Assembly (NCBI GenBank): GCA_945787845.1
Contig: CALZJH010000007.1
Span: 1-64,000, forward strand
Length of the DNA: 64,000 bases
Source of the DNA: an uncultured Woeseiaceae bacterium
Lineage (GTDB): Bacteria > Pseudomonadota > Gammaproteobacteria > Steroidobacterales > Woeseiaceae
Direction of reading: 5' to 3'
In this document: positions 36,951-45,942 of the stretch, piece after piece
Layout: each line of letters opens with the position of its first letter
How positions within the stretch are numbered: the first letter of the stretch is position 1
The notes under the pieces: model-generated
Told to the model about the DNA's origin: nothing
Database searches by the model: none
Seen by the model: the letters and a program-made list of their open reading frames with translations, nothing else
Program-made: the position numbers and the translations under genes

Positions 36951-36979
36951 AAAAGGGGAGCCGAATGGCTCCCCTTTTT
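36951..36979. terminator. Bidirectional-type terminator
   Basis: Stem AAAAGGGGAGCC/GGCTCCCCTTTT with loop GAAT, followed by T on the plus strand. It ends the 36576 gene; the A-run on the other side would also stop leftward transcription coming from the tRNA. Confidence 0.9.
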
Positions 36980-36983
36980 CATT

Positions 36984-37060
36984 TGGTGGTGATGGGTGGA
37001 ATTGAACCACCGACCTACGGGTTATGAGTCCGTCGCTCTAACCATCTGAGCTACATCACC
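36984..37060 (-). tRNA. tRNA-Met (anticodon CAT), elongator type
   Basis: Read on the minus strand, GGTGATG pairs with CATCACC (7 bp), followed by A and an encoded CCA. The D arm is GCTC...GAGC, the anticodon loop CTCATAA gives CAT, and the T arm is GGTGG-TTCAATT-CCACC. The first pair is G-C, so this is not the initiator tRNA, and the sequence resembles elongator Met tRNAs. A CAT tRNA could also be Ile2 after lysidine modification, but overall similarity favours Met. Confidence 0.9.
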
Positions 37061-37089
37061 GAATTGTTCTGCTTCCCCCATCCTAACCC

Positions 37090-37232
37090 GATGGGTGGAA
37101 TTGACTCGAATCGCCTATGGGCGACTCTCGCCCCTGCGGGGCGCCTCTGGCGTCCAAAACGCTGTCGCGTTTTGTGAACCACCGACCTACGGGTTATGAG
37201 TCCGTCGCTCTAACCATCTGAGCTACATCACC
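37090..37232 (-). pseudogene. Second tRNA-Met copy, broken by an insert in the T loop
   Basis: From 37232 down to 37175 the sequence is identical to the first 58 bases of the intact tRNA-Met at 36984-37060. The T-arm 3' half and part of the acceptor (37104-37090) are also identical, but 70 bases (37105-37174) are inserted between them inside the T loop. The acceptor end then reads CATCGGG instead of CATCACC and no CCA follows, so only the inner four acceptor pairs survive. It is probably non-functional unless the insert is processed out, for which I see no evidence. Confidence 0.8.
37105..37174. mobile_element. 70-bp hairpin-rich insert in the tRNA-Met copy
   Basis: Flanked by TGA on both sides (37102-37104 and 37175-37177), consistent with a 3-base target duplication. 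On the minus strand it is a chain of short perfect stems: CAAAACGC-gaca-GCGTTTTG, CGCC-aga-GGCG, CCCC-gca-GGGG and TCGCC-cata-GGCGA. It has no coding capacity. It could be a REP-like or other small non-autonomous mobile repeat; no second copy is visible in this window. Confidence 0.55.
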
Positions 37233-37344
37233 GTCTGTTAGGTGCAGACCGCGCCGGTCCGCGAGGGCCGCAGATTGTCCCGGTGCGGCCCCGTTCTGTC
37301 AAGATATTGTACGCCCGCAGCCGCGCTTCCGGTACAGTCGCGGC

Positions 37345-37959
37345 ATGAGCTTCGTCTACACCCTCGAGATGCTGGGCACGGCTGCATTTGCCGCCAGCGG
37401 CGCGCTGGCCGCCTCACGCAAGCGCATGGACATCTTTGGCTTCTGCGTGCTCGCCCTGATGCCGGCCGTGGGCGGTGGAACCATACGCGACATCATTATC
37501 GACCGGCTGCCTGTCTTCTGGGTTAGCGACAACCGTTACGTGGCCGTGGCCATCATTGCGGCACTGGTCGTGTTCTTCGCGCCGCATCGCAAGCCGGGTG
37601 GGCGCCGTCAGCTTCTTATCTGGGCCGACGCGCTCGGGCTCGCCCTGTTTGCCGCCCTCGGAACCGAGATCTGCCTCGCTCACAACACGGGCGCGCTGGT
37701 CGCGGTCATGCTCGGCGTCACGACGGCCGTCACAGGCGGGATGATCCGCGACGTTATTTGCAATGAGATTCCGCTGATCCTGTCACGTGAGATCTACGCA
37801 ACCGCCGCATTCGCGGCCAGCGTTGCTTACATCCTCACAGACCGCCTGGCGCTGGGCGATAACGTCGCGCTTGCCGTCGCCGTCGTTACCGGCCTCGTCG
37901 TGCGCGGCCTGGCAATCGTCTACAACTGGTCGCTGCCCTCGTTCGGCGCTAGCCGATAG
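37345..37959 (+). CDS. TRIC-type cation channel / UPF0126 membrane protein
   Basis: A 204-residue membrane protein with seven predicted segments in two homologous halves. Each half has the Gly-rich kink and following Arg-Asp: PAVGGGTIRDIIIDRLPVFW in the first and TAVTGGMIRDVICNEIPLIL in the second. This is the signature of UPF0126 (YadS/YicG), whose structures resemble trimeric intracellular cation channels. The ion and physiological role here are unknown. Its last 11 bases overlap the end of the convergent zinc-ribbon gene. Confidence 0.88.
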   Translation: MSFVYTLEMLGTAAFAASGALAASRKRMDIFGFCVLALMPAVGGGTIRDIIIDRLPVFWVSDNRYVAVAIIAALVVFFAPHRKPGGRRQLLIWADALGLALFAALGTEICLAHNTGALVAVMLGVTTAVTGGMIRDVICNEIPLILSREIYATAAFAASVAYILTDRLALGDNVALAVAVVTGLVVRGLAIVYNWSLPSFGASR

Positions 37960-38143
37960 AGCACGACATGTCCTGGCCGCAACACAGCGGCGACTTGATC
38001 TTGCCGTGACCGTTCGGGCAGGACGAAATCTGCACTTGCTTGCCCTCGCCGACATCGAGCATGCCGTTCTCAAGCGGTGCGTCACACTTTCCGCAGGTCG
38101 CATTGACGCTCATGCCACATTTTTCACAAGAGTACGTTGCCAT
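37949..38143 (-). CDS. Small zinc-ribbon protein
   Basis: A 64-residue protein with eight cysteines: CEKCGMSVNATCGKCDAP forms one likely treble-clef or ribbon site and CPNGHGKIKSPLCCGQDMSC the other. No enzyme or DNA-binding domain is attached. It is convergent with the TRIC-like gene and overlaps it by 11 bases. The function is unknown; zinc or iron binding is inferred from the CxxC pattern. Confidence 0.72.
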   Translation of the reverse strand: MATYSCEKCGMSVNATCGKCDAPLENGMLDVGEGKQVQISSCPNGHGKIKSPLCCGQDMSCSIG

Positions 38144-38247
38144 GGTCTTCCCTCAGATTGGATTCGGTGCCTGGAGAAGATGATACCGCGAAGACGCGAC
38201 GGCTTTCATGAAATCGCGCGTGCCGGAAATTCGACATATTCTGCAAA

Positions 38248-38296
38248 ATACGTATAGACATTCAAAATAATAAAGCGATACAATGTATATACGTTT
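38248..38296. repeat. Imperfect inverted repeat in AT-rich promoter region
   Basis: ATACGTATAGACAT (38248-38261) and ATGTATATACGTTT (38283-38296) are inverted with 12 of 14 bases paired and a 21-base AT-rich spacer. It ends 27 bases before the small membrane protein gene and may be an operator or part of its promoter. Confidence 0.35.
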
Positions 38297-38323
38297 GGGC
38301 AACGTTACAAAAGGTATGTCGTC

Positions 38324-38605
38324 ATGATTCGACAGATACTCAATATTTTCGCCGTCACGCTTGCGCTGGTTGCGGCCGCGGTCGTTTCCGCCATTATTCT
38401 CGACCTGCAGTTTGTGCAGGCCTACCTGGGCATCGGCACGTCGAACGTCGACAGTTCGACCGGCAACGCATGGCTCTATTTGAAGGGTGCCGCCCTGGCG
38501 GGACTGCTGGTGGATGCATTGCGTCTGCTGGCCGCCAGATGGTGGCAAAAGAGCCGCCAGCGGGAGCACGACCTGCAGGATGTCTTCAGGAGCAGCTTGG
38601 CCTAG
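38324..38605 (+). CDS. Small membrane protein of unknown function
   Basis: A 93-residue protein with two hydrophobic helices: VTLALVAAAVVSAIILDLQF (about 11-30) and LYLKGAALAGLLVDALRLLA (about 51-70), then a basic and Gln-rich cytoplasmic tail. AAGGT lies 10 bases before ATG 38324. It is convergent with ychF, 18 bases apart. I do not recognise the family. Confidence 0.65.
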   Translation: MIRQILNIFAVTLALVAAAVVSAIILDLQFVQAYLGIGTSNVDSSTGNAWLYLKGAALAGLLVDALRLLAARWWQKSRQREHDLQDVFRSSLA

Positions 38606-38623
38606 ACCGCAAAATCAGGGCCC

Positions 38624-39715
38624 CTAGACATTGAACCGGAAGTGCATGACGTCGCCTTCCTGGACGATGTAGTCTTTGCCCTCGAGACGCAGCTTGCCGG
38701 CCTCGCGCGCACCGCTTTCGCCTCCCAGCGTGACGTAGTCGTCGTAGCTGATCGTCTCGGCGCGAATGAACCCTTTTTCGAAATCCGTATGAATCTCGCC
38801 TGCGGCATTGGGTGCTGTAGCGCCGACATGCGTCGTCCAGGCACGCACTTCCTTCGGCCCGGCTGTAAAGAAAGTCTGCAGGCCGAGCAGGTTGTAGCCG
38901 TGCCGAATCACGCGATTTAGTCCAGGCTCCTTGGCGCCGAGGTCTTCCAGGAACTCGGCTTTGTCCTCTTCGTCGAGTACCGCAATCTCGGCCTCAATCG
39001 CCGCACAGATGGCGACGACTTCGGCGCCGTCCTTCGCCGCGTAATCCTCCACCGCCTTGAGGTGCGGATTGTCGACAAAGCCATTCTCATCCACGTTCGC
39101 CACGTACATGACGGGTTTGTCCGTTATCAGGTGGACACTCTTCAATATGTCCTTCTGCAGGTCCGTCTTCTGCAGCGACCGAACCGGCAGTCCCTCATCG
39201 AGGTGCGCCTTGATGCCGGCCAACGCGTCGCGTCGGGCAATATCTTCCTTTTTGCCTGTCTTGGCATTCTTCGTTGCCTTATCGAGCTGCTTCTCAACCG
39301 ACTCGAGATCCGCCAGCGCCAGTTCCGTGTTAATCGTCTCGATGTCGTCGATCGGATTGATCGAGCCGGACACATGCGTCACATCATCGTTCTCGAAGCA
39401 GCGCACTACGTGCGCGATCGCATTCGTTTCACGGATGTTGGCCAGGAACTGGTTGCCGAGGCCTTCTCCTTTTGATGCACCCGCTACCAGGCCCGCGATG
39501 TCGACGAACTCCATCGTCGTTGGCAGGATTTTCTGCGGCTTGACGATGTCAGCCAGTGCCTGCAGACGCGGATCGGGCACAGGCACGATGCCGACATTGG
39601 GCTCGATCGTGCAAAACGGGTAGTTCTCAGCCGCGATTTCAGCCGCGGTCAAGGCGTTGAACAGTGTCGATTTGCCGACATTGGGTAAGCCGACGATGCC
39701 ACAGGTGATAGCCAT
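38624..39715 (-). CDS. ychF: Ribosome-binding ATPase YchF
   Basis: A 363-residue P-loop protein of the OBG family. The G1 motif is [16 protein letters not shown]3 is [20 protein letters not shown], and the usual NKxD is replaced by the NVDE-type segment in [12 protein letters not shown], in line with ATP preference. A TGS domain closes the protein ([27 protein letters not shown]). It binds ribosomes and responds to oxidative stress in other bacteria. It lies 6 bases downstream of pth on the same strand, a conserved pair in many proteobacteria. Confidence 0.96.
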   Translation of the reverse strand: MAITCGIVGLPNVGKSTLFNALTAAEIAAENYPFCTIEPNVGIVPVPDPRLQALADIVKPQKILPTTMEFVDIAGLVAGASKGEGLGNQFLANIRETNAIAHVVRCFENDDVTHVSGSINPIDDIETINTELALADLESVEKQLDKATKNAKTGKKEDIARRDALAGIKAHLDEGLPVRSLQKTDLQKDILKSVHLITDKPVMYVANVDENGFVDNPHLKAVEDYAAKDGAEVVAICAAIEAEIAVLDEEDKAEFLEDLGAKEPGLNRVIRHGYNLLGLQTFFTAGPKEVRAWTTHVGATAPNAAGEIHTDFEKGFIRAETISYDDYVTLGGESGAREAGKLRLEGKDYIVQEGDVMHFRFNV

Positions 39716-39721
39716 AATTTG

Positions 39722-40303
39722 TTATTCGTCTTTGGTGTGCAGTTGTTTCATTGCGGCGGGAAGATCGCCGTCCACGAGCAGCGGCATGACGTCGATAGCT
39801 TTGTCGATGTCGCGCTCCACCGCTGCCTCCGTGTCGCTCGACCCGCGCTTCAACACGTAGTTCGTTACCATGTGCTTCTCGCCGGGATGACCGACGCCAA
39901 GCCGCAGCCGCAGAAACTCGGCGCCGCAGTGCTTGATGATGTCCCGCAGCCCGTTGTGCCCGCCGTGACCACCACCTTCCTTGAGGCGGGTCGTGCCCGG
40001 CGGCAGGTCGATCTCGTCATGGGCCACGAGCAGCTCATTGACCCGCAGGCGGTAATAGTCGAGTACGCCGCGAACAGGCTGGCCGCTGCAATTCATGTAG
40101 CTCTGCGGCTTGACCAGCCACACGTCCTCACCGTACAGGTTGATACGGCAATAGTCGGCATCAAACTTCTTTTCATACCGGAAGTGACCGCCATACTTGC
40201 GGGCGAGCGCATCCACGAACCAAAACCCGGCGTTATGCAGGGTTCGCTCGTACTTCTCCTCGGGATTACCGAGACCGGCAATGATGCGAATCGGTTTGGA
40301 CAT
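39722..40303 (-). CDS. pth: Peptidyl-tRNA hydrolase
   Basis: Releases peptides from prematurely dropped peptidyl-tRNA. The 193-residue protein has IAGLGNPEEKYERTLHNAGFWFVD with the catalytic His and the conserved Asn/Asp set VWLVKPQSYMNCSGQPV and LLVAHDEIDLPPGTTRLKEGGGHGGHNGLRDI. Length is normal for the family. It is followed by ychF and preceded by rplY, with a terminator between rplY and pth, so pth may have its own promoter in the short gap. Confidence 0.96.
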   Translation of the reverse strand: MSKPIRIIAGLGNPEEKYERTLHNAGFWFVDALARKYGGHFRYEKKFDADYCRINLYGEDVWLVKPQSYMNCSGQPVRGVLDYYRLRVNELLVAHDEIDLPPGTTRLKEGGGHGGHNGLRDIIKHCGAEFLRLRLGVGHPGEKHMVTNYVLKRGSSDTEAAVERDIDKAIDVMPLLVDGDLPAAMKQLHTKDE

Positions 40304-40322
40304 GGCGTGGCAATGTTAAACA

Positions 40323-40348
40323 AAAAGACCGCCAAGCGGCGGTCTTTT
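40323..40348 (-). terminator. Rho-independent terminator after rplY
   Basis: Stem AAAAGACCGCC/GGCGGTCTTTT with loop AAGC; on the minus strand the T-run is extended (TCTTTTTG). It lies 20 bases downstream of the rplY stop. Confidence 0.88.
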
Positions 40349-40368
40349 CGCAATGCTTGCAGATGAGC

Positions 40369-41076
40369 TTAGTCGCTCTCGGACTCGTCGCCAGCGGCTT
40401 CTTCGCCTGCTGGTGCTTCGGCCTCGCCGTCGGCTTCTTCGCCTGCGACGGGTACTTCGCCTGCCTCGAGCTCTTCTTCTTCCTCGATAACCTCTTCCTT
40501 GATGACATGGATCGAGACGATCTGACGGTCCTGCTCAGGACCCTGCTCCAGTGCAGGGATCGCAACGCCCTCAGGCAATTTGATATCCGACATGCTCAGG
40601 TGCTCGTCGAGCTCCAGCTCCGAGATATCGACTTCGATGAACTCGGGCAGGTACTTCGGCAGACACACAATCTCGACGTCGTTCATGAGACGCGATACCG
40701 AGCCTCCGGCGGTCTTCACGCCCGGGGCAAGGTCTTCGCCCAGGAAATGCAGCGGCACGTTCATCTTGATTTCTTCGTCTTCGACAATGCGCTGGAAGTC
40801 CATGTGCATGATCACAGGCTTCGAGGGATGGCGCTGCAGATCCTTCAGGATCGCCGCCTGGCTATTGCCCCGAACCTTGATATTCAGGATGCTCGAATAG
40901 AACGACTCGTTCTCGAGCTGCTGTATGACCCTGTTGTGGTCGAATGCCAGTGCGCGGGGCGGACGCCCTGCACCGTAGATGATTGCGGGTACTTTTCCTT
41001 CATGACGCAGGCGGCGGCTCGCACCCTTCCCCTGGTCCTCACGGAGTTCCGCAATCAGATCAAAGTCGTCACTCAT
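40369..41076 (-). CDS. rplY: 50S ribosomal protein L25 (CTC form)
   Basis: A 235-residue L25/general-stress-protein CTC. The N-terminal 5S-rRNA-binding domain (about 1-95) shows LREDQGKGASRRLRHEGKVPAIIYG; the C-terminal TL5-type domain (about 96-190) contains PLHFLGEDLAPGVKTAGG and LPEFIEVDISELELDEHLSMSDI. A very acidic tail of about 45 residues (EEEEELEAGEVP onward, ending in ESD) follows, longer than in E. coli L25, which has only the first domain. It is flanked by prs and pth, the usual arrangement. Confidence 0.95.
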   Translation of the reverse strand: MSDDFDLIAELREDQGKGASRRLRHEGKVPAIIYGAGRPPRALAFDHNRVIQQLENESFYSSILNIKVRGNSQAAILKDLQRHPSKPVIMHMDFQRIVEDEEIKMNVPLHFLGEDLAPGVKTAGGSVSRLMNDVEIVCLPKYLPEFIEVDISELELDEHLSMSDIKLPEGVAIPALEQGPEQDRQIVSIHVIKEEVIEEEEELEAGEVPVAGEEADGEAEAPAGEEAAGDESESD

Positions 41077-41179
41077 GACAGTATTCCTTATCTAATTGAT
41101 TTTGCTAGATTTGTTCTAGCGATTGATAACGCACAGGTCGCGACCAACCTGCGCAAGGGCGCGCATATTAACCGATTGG

Positions 41180-42133
41180 CTAGTCCACGTACAGCGACGA
41201 AACAGATTCTTCGTAGCTGATGCGGCGCATGGTCTCGGCAAGCATTTCGGCGACAGAGAGCTGCCGGATCTTGTCGCAGGCGCGCGCCTCCTCATTCAGG
41301 GGAATCGTGTCGGTGACGACCATCTCATCGAGACTCGAGTCTGCGATCCGCGAGACGGCCGGGCCGGAGAGGACCGGGTGGGTGATGTAGGCCGCGACAC
41401 TGACGGCGCCCTCACCTTTCAGGGCACTGGCCGCATGGCAGAGGGTTCCGGCCGTATCGACCATGTCGTCGATCATGACGCAGTTCTTGCCCTCGACCTC
41501 GCCGATGATGTTCATCACCTCGGACTGGTTGGCCCTGTCGCGTCGTTTGTCGATGATGGCAAGATCCGCGTCACCGAGGCGCTTCGCCAGGGCCCGGGCG
41601 CGAACAACGCCGCCCACGTCGGGTGAGACAACGACCATGTCTTGATACTTGTGCTTCCAGACATCGGCTAACAGGATCGGCGACGCGTACACATTGTCTA
41701 CGGCGATGTCGAAAAAGCCCTGGATCTGGTCAGCGTGCAGGTCCACGGTCAACACACGATCAACTCCGGCCGTGCCGATCAGCTTGGCGACAAGCTTGGC
41801 CGTGATCGGCACGCGCGAAGCGCGTGGGCGCCGGTCCTGGCGGGCAAAACCGAAGTACGGGATCACAGCCGTGATGCGCGCTGCGGACGCCCGCCTGGCC
41901 GCATCAGTCATGACCAGCAATTCCATCAGGTTCTCCGAGGTCGGCGGACACGTCGGCTGGACAATAAAGGTCTCACGACCGCGGATGTTCTCGAGAATCT
42001 CGACGTGGTGCTCACCATCCGAGAAACGGCCAACGTGGGCACGGGCGAGCGGTATACGGAGGTAGCGGGCGATGTCCTGCGCGAGCTGCGGGTGGGCGTT
42101 GCCCGAAAAAACCGCCATTGATCCCAGTTCCAC
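41180..42133 (-). CDS. prs: Ribose-phosphate pyrophosphokinase
   Basis: Makes PRPP from ribose-5-phosphate and ATP. The 317-residue protein shows [17 protein letters not shown] at the N terminus, [43 protein letters not shown] (ATP and catalytic flexible loop) and the PRPP motif [16 protein letters not shown] 42133 is chosen because GGGAG lies 6 bases upstream; ATG 42118 (MAVFSGN) lacks a good site. It lies just downstream of tRNA-Gln, as in many gammaproteobacteria. Confidence 0.96.
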   Translation of the reverse strand: MELGSMAVFSGNAHPQLAQDIARYLRIPLARAHVGRFSDGEHHVEILENIRGRETFIVQPTCPPTSENLMELLVMTDAARRASAARITAVIPYFGFARQDRRPRASRVPITAKLVAKLIGTAGVDRVLTVDLHADQIQGFFDIAVDNVYASPILLADVWKHKYQDMVVVSPDVGGVVRARALAKRLGDADLAIIDKRRDRANQSEVMNIIGEVEGKNCVMIDDMVDTAGTLCHAASALKGEGAVSVAAYITHPVLSGPAVSRIADSSLDEMVVTDTIPLNEEARACDKIRQLSVAEMLAETMRRISYEESVSSLYVD

Positions 42134-42154
42134 GATGACTCCCTGGTTGTTAGA

Positions 42155-42229
42155 TGGCTGGGGCGGCAGGATTCGAACCTGCGATACACGGGATCAAAAC
42201 CCGATGCCTTACCACTTGGCTACGCCCCA
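42155..42229 (-). tRNA. tRNA-Gln (anticodon TTG)
   Basis: On the minus strand TGGGGCG pairs with CGCCCCA, with discriminator G and encoded CCA. The D arm is AGCC...GGCA-type, the anticodon loop TTTTGAT gives TTG, and the T arm is GCAGG-TTCGAAT-CCTGC. Total 75 bases including CCA. It sits between lolB and prs. Confidence 0.95.
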
Positions 42230-42283
42230 CTTATCCGATTTCCGCGTTGCGGGGCGCAATTGTGCGGGGAGGCCCGGTAGCTG

Positions 42284-42892
42284 TCAACGCTCGAAGAACA
42301 ACCAGCGGTCGATGACCATACGCACGCGCGTATCCGGGTTCGTCGCCGACAGAATACGCGGCATTGGCTGCCCGCCGGCGTCCCGGTACCGCGAGATTTG
42401 CACGACCCAGTCGCTTTGTTCCAGGCGCGTCAGCCGTCCGGTCTCATCGAGTTCTGTCTCAGCGGGCAAGCGCGGGTCCGGTATGCCGAGCGCCCAATAA
42501 CGCAAGCTGGCAACCGGAATCGTCCAGCCGTAGCGCCAGCGCAGCTCGACTTCGGCGTCCTCCAGGACCGTCTCGACGCCGTCCTTGTCCGTCAGGACCA
42601 CGTTATTGCCATCACCTTCGATCCGGACTGTCCCTATACCGAGCGGCCCGCCCACGGTGGCATTAAACGCATCGCCCTGTTGCGCCCAATTGAACTTGCC
42701 GTTGAACCCGTCATCCCCGGCCTTGACCGCGATCCGACCCTTGAACTCCCAGTCCCGGATACCGCCAAGGACCTCGTTGCGTGCATCCCAGCTGTCCAGC
42801 GGCGGTAAGTCCACACTCGCGGGCGTCGCTGCGCAGCCTGCGAGCACCAGCAGTGCCGCGAGCAGGCACCACAGGCGGATGTCAGGGCACAT
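42284..42892 (-). CDS. lolB: Outer-membrane lipoprotein LolB
   Basis: Receives lipoproteins from LolA and inserts them into the outer membrane. The 202-residue product starts MCPDIRLWCLLAALLVLAGC (lipobox LAGC, Cys20). The mature part has the LolB beta-sheet pattern WEFKGRIAVKAGDDGFNGKFNWAQQG and IPVASLRYWALGIPDP. Its start overlaps the stop of the upstream TPR gene by 11 bases, so translation is coupled. In many related genomes ispE follows lolB; here the tRNA-Gln follows directly. Confidence 0.9.
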   Translation of the reverse strand: MCPDIRLWCLLAALLVLAGCAATPASVDLPPLDSWDARNEVLGGIRDWEFKGRIAVKAGDDGFNGKFNWAQQGDAFNATVGGPLGIGTVRIEGDGNNVVLTDKDGVETVLEDAEVELRWRYGWTIPVASLRYWALGIPDPRLPAETELDETGRLTRLEQSDWVVQISRYRDAGGQPMPRILSATNPDTRVRMVIDRWLFFER

Positions 42893-44561
42893 CGTCAAAC
42901 AGGCGTTTGCGGACGTTTTCCAACAATTCGCTGTCCGGATCCCTGGCCTCAGCCTCGACCAGGCGTTCAAGCGCCTCGTCCCTGCGGCCCATGCTGAACA
43001 ACGTTTCGACAATGTGCGCGGCTACCTCGTGGTCAGGCATTCCCTTATAGGCTCGCTCAAGTTCGACCAGGGCTTCCTCGTAGTTCCCCTGCTTGAACAA
43101 GACCCATCCCAGGCTGTCGATAATCGCCGGATTGTCTGGCGCGTAACGCAACGCCTTGCGAATCAGCTTTTCGCCCTCCCGGTAGCGATCCGTCCGGTCG
43201 ACCAGCGTGTAGCCATACGCATTCAGCGTGAGGGCGCTCTTGGGCCAGCGGCGCGCGGCATCCGCGTAACGCTCCAGCGCCTCGTCAAGTCGTCCCATGC
43301 GCAGCAGAAGCTCGGCATACCCGAGCGCCGGCCGGGTATCGTCCGGACGGAACGCGACCGCTTTTTCATACAGCTGGATCGCCTCGTCGTTTTCATCGAC
43401 AGACCCCAGCAACTCCGCCTTGGACACCAATGCGTCTACGGCATTCGCTGGAGACGCCTGCGCAAAAGCGTCCAACTGGGCGAGCGCGCCGCTGAGATCG
43501 TCTTTGCGATGCGTCATGAGGTAAGCCGCCCGGCGTTGCGACTCCAGCGCATTCGAGCCCTGTCGAACCTCGCTGAAGAAGCGAATAGCCCGATCGGTCT
43601 CATCGCGATAATCCGCAATCCGCCCGAGGTAGTAGAGGGCATCCATCGAAAAGCGACCGCTCGCAAGCAGATCGTGAAAATCATCCCACGCCTCGTCCAG
43701 GCTCCCCTTGTGGAAGAGGATGATGGCACCGAGACGCAGCGCATCCATGCGACCCGACTGCTCGAGCAGCACCTGGTTGACCTGGCTCAGTGCATCGTCT
43801 TCACGATCGGCCAGGACATAGAGGATAGCGAGTTCCATGCGTGCGTCCGGGTCCGGGTCCGGATCATCGCCAACAATGCGTGCGATGTAGTCAATTGCCT
43901 GCTCTGTCTCGCCATGCGCAAGCAGGACGCGCGCATACAGCAGTTTGGGTTTGAGCCCGTCCGGGTCCAGTTCGATCGCACGGTCGGCGCGCCGCAACGC
44001 GTACTCCGTGTCACCGGCACGCAGCGCCAATGTTGCCACCGCGTAGTGGGCCAGTGACGAATCAGCATAAGGCCGCGCCAGCGATCGCATGAGGTTGTCG
44101 GCCTTTTCGATATCGCCTTTCTCGGAAAGATAGCGAATCAGCGCCACGAGCTTTTCGCCCGGAGGCTCATCGCCCTGCTCGAGGATGTAGGTGAAATGCC
44201 GGCGCGCTGCCCTGATATCCCCGGTAACAAAGCTCAGCTGGGCCAGGGTAATGCGTGCGTCGGTACTTTTGCGATCCAGTTTGTGCCAACGCCGCGCTGC
44301 GAGCAGAGCCTCGCGATCAAAACCGTAGGTCATACCCATAATGGCCGCCTGACGGGCGACGTCCGGGCTTTCACTGAGTTCCGCGGCCTTGCGGTATTCC
44401 TCAGCAGCCTCGCGGTAATCCTCGCGCTGCAGCGCCATTTCGGCCTGCAGGATATAGGCGCCAGGATCCGTGTCGTCCTGATCCTGCGCTACAGCCGGGC
44501 TGTTGATGGCGATTAACGCACACAGCGCAGCGGCTGCGAGCCATCGTTGGGATTCATGCAT
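42882..44561 (-). CDS. Periplasmic tetratricopeptide-repeat protein
   Basis: A 559-residue exported protein (signal peptide MHESQRWLAAAALCALIAINSPAVA) made of about a dozen TPR-type helix pairs through residue 540. Clear repeats include DPGAYILQAEMALQREDYREAAEEYRKAAEL, then ARPALGYAELLLRMGRLDEALERYADA and AIIDSLGWVLFKQGNYEEALVELERAYKG. Genes of this type are a regular neighbour of lolB upstream of hemA, in the opposite direction. Probable scaffold in envelope assembly (inference from context). ATG 44561 is chosen for the signal peptide; an earlier ATG adds ten residues. Confidence 0.85.
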   Translation of the reverse strand: MHESQRWLAAAALCALIAINSPAVAQDQDDTDPGAYILQAEMALQREDYREAAEEYRKAAELSESPDVARQAAIMGMTYGFDREALLAARRWHKLDRKSTDARITLAQLSFVTGDIRAARRHFTYILEQGDEPPGEKLVALIRYLSEKGDIEKADNLMRSLARPYADSSLAHYAVATLALRAGDTEYALRRADRAIELDPDGLKPKLLYARVLLAHGETEQAIDYIARIVGDDPDPDPDARMELAILYVLADREDDALSQVNQVLLEQSGRMDALRLGAIILFHKGSLDEAWDDFHDLLASGRFSMDALYYLGRIADYRDETDRAIRFFSEVRQGSNALESQRRAAYLMTHRKDDLSGALAQLDAFAQASPANAVDALVSKAELLGSVDENDEAIQLYEKAVAFRPDDTRPALGYAELLLRMGRLDEALERYADAARRWPKSALTLNAYGYTLVDRTDRYREGEKLIRKALRYAPDNPAIIDSLGWVLFKQGNYEEALVELERAYKGMPDHEVAAHIVETLFSMGRRDEALERLVEAEARDPDSELLENVRKRLFDDVP

Positions 44562-44678
44562 AATAAGTCGTCCGTTTACCAGAGGCGGCATTCAAACAGA
44601 CAAGGAACTCGCGGTTCAGTTCGCTTATCATACGCACTTCGATTTTCTTGAGTGCCCGCCGGGTCCACAACATAACGT

Positions 44679-45932
44679 ATGCCGCTGCAAATACTCGGGC
44701 TGAACCATAACACGGCACCTGTCGAAATTCGCGAGCAAGTCGCGTTCGCGGGTGACGAGGTCGCGCGTGCGCTCGAACGGCTGACGGCGATCGATGGCGT
44801 GGACGAAGCGGTACTACTTTCGACCTGCAACCGCACCGAGTTTTACGTCATTGGCGAAGACACCGGACGCGAACAACTCAAACAATGGCTGCACGACGAT
44901 CGGCGGCTTGGCGATAACTTTGCCGAATCCCTGTTCACGCTGGACGACGAAGACGCCATCCGGCACATCTTTCGCGTGGCCTGCGGGCTTGACTCGATGG
45001 TCCTGGGTGAGCCACAAATTCTCGGTCAGCTCAAGGATGCCTTTCGCTATGCACAGCAGGCCGGCACGCTCGGTGGCAACCTGGGTCGCCTGTTCCAACA
45101 CACGTTTGCCGTCGCCAAGAAGATTCGTACGGACACAGAGATCGGCGCCAGCCCCGTGTCGGTCGCCTCGGCTGCCGTCAACCTGGCGCAACAGTTCTTC
45201 GCGGGCTTCAAGAAACATACCGCTTTGCTGGTCGGCGCCGGCGTGACTATCGAGCTGGTTGCCAAGCACCTTGTCAGTCACGAGATCGGACGCCTGTTTG
45301 TCGCTAACCGCAGTGTCGAGCGCGCACGGGATCTCGCCGGACAATTTGGTGGCTTCGCCCTGCCCTTGTCCGAGATCGAAGGCACGCTGCCGGAAGCCGA
45401 CATCCTGATTACGTCGACCGCCGCTACAGAACCCGTGGTGACGACCGAGCAGATCGCGAACGCGCTCAAGGCACGCAAACGCAAGCCGATCTTCGCATGC
45501 GACATTGCGGTGCCACGAGACATCGAAGCCAGCGCCGGCGATCTCAGCGATTTTTACCTGTACACGATCGACGACCTCGACAAGGTCATCCTGGAAGGCC
45601 AGGGCAATCGTGAAGCAGCGGCAGTCGAAGCACACCGTCTCCTCGATGACGAGATTCGACGCTATGCGGCCATCGAACGCTCCAAGCAGGTTGCCCCGAT
45701 CATCGCTACCCTGCGCGACTCCAACGAGGCCGTGCGCAAGCAGGTCGCCAAGAAGGCCCGCCAACGCATGGCAAGGGGTGAGTCCGCCGAAGACGCTATC
45801 GAATTTGCGACGGCGTCGCTGATGAAGAAGATATTGCACAAGCCGAGCGTCGCCTTGCGAAAGGCCGGCGAGGCAGAAGACCTGGCGATGATTGCATCGG
45901 CGCGCAAGTTGTTTGGGCTGGATGACGACTAA
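44679..45932 (+). CDS. hemA: Glutamyl-tRNA reductase
   Basis: First step of tetrapyrrole synthesis by the C5 route: NADPH reduction of glutamyl-tRNA to glutamate-1-semialdehyde. In the 417-residue protein the catalytic Cys50 lies in [12 protein letters not shown] and the signature [23 protein letters not shown] follows near residue 105. The NADPH domain has [18 protein letters not shown], and a C-terminal dimerisation helix ends at about 415. The gene is divergent from the TPR gene and is followed 10 bases later by prfA, a very common pair. Confidence 0.96.
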   Translation: MPLQILGLNHNTAPVEIREQVAFAGDEVARALERLTAIDGVDEAVLLSTCNRTEFYVIGEDTGREQLKQWLHDDRRLGDNFAESLFTLDDEDAIRHIFRVACGLDSMVLGEPQILGQLKDAFRYAQQAGTLGGNLGRLFQHTFAVAKKIRTDTEIGASPVSVASAAVNLAQQFFAGFKKHTALLVGAGVTIELVAKHLVSHEIGRLFVANRSVERARDLAGQFGGFALPLSEIEGTLPEADILITSTAATEPVVTTEQIANALKARKRKPIFACDIAVPRDIEASAGDLSDFYLYTIDDLDKVILEGQGNREAAAVEAHRLLDDEIRRYAAIERSKQVAPIIATLRDSNEAVRKQVAKKARQRMARGESAEDAIEFATASLMKKILHKPSVALRKAGEAEDLAMIASARKLFGLDDD

Positions 45933-45942
45933 GCCGCATACG

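Noticed and set aside
37105..37174. Self-splicing intron in the tRNA-Met copy
   Set aside because: Group I introns in bacterial tRNAs sit in the anticodon loop and are over 200 bases; this insert is 70 bases, in the T loop, and the acceptor end is also damaged.
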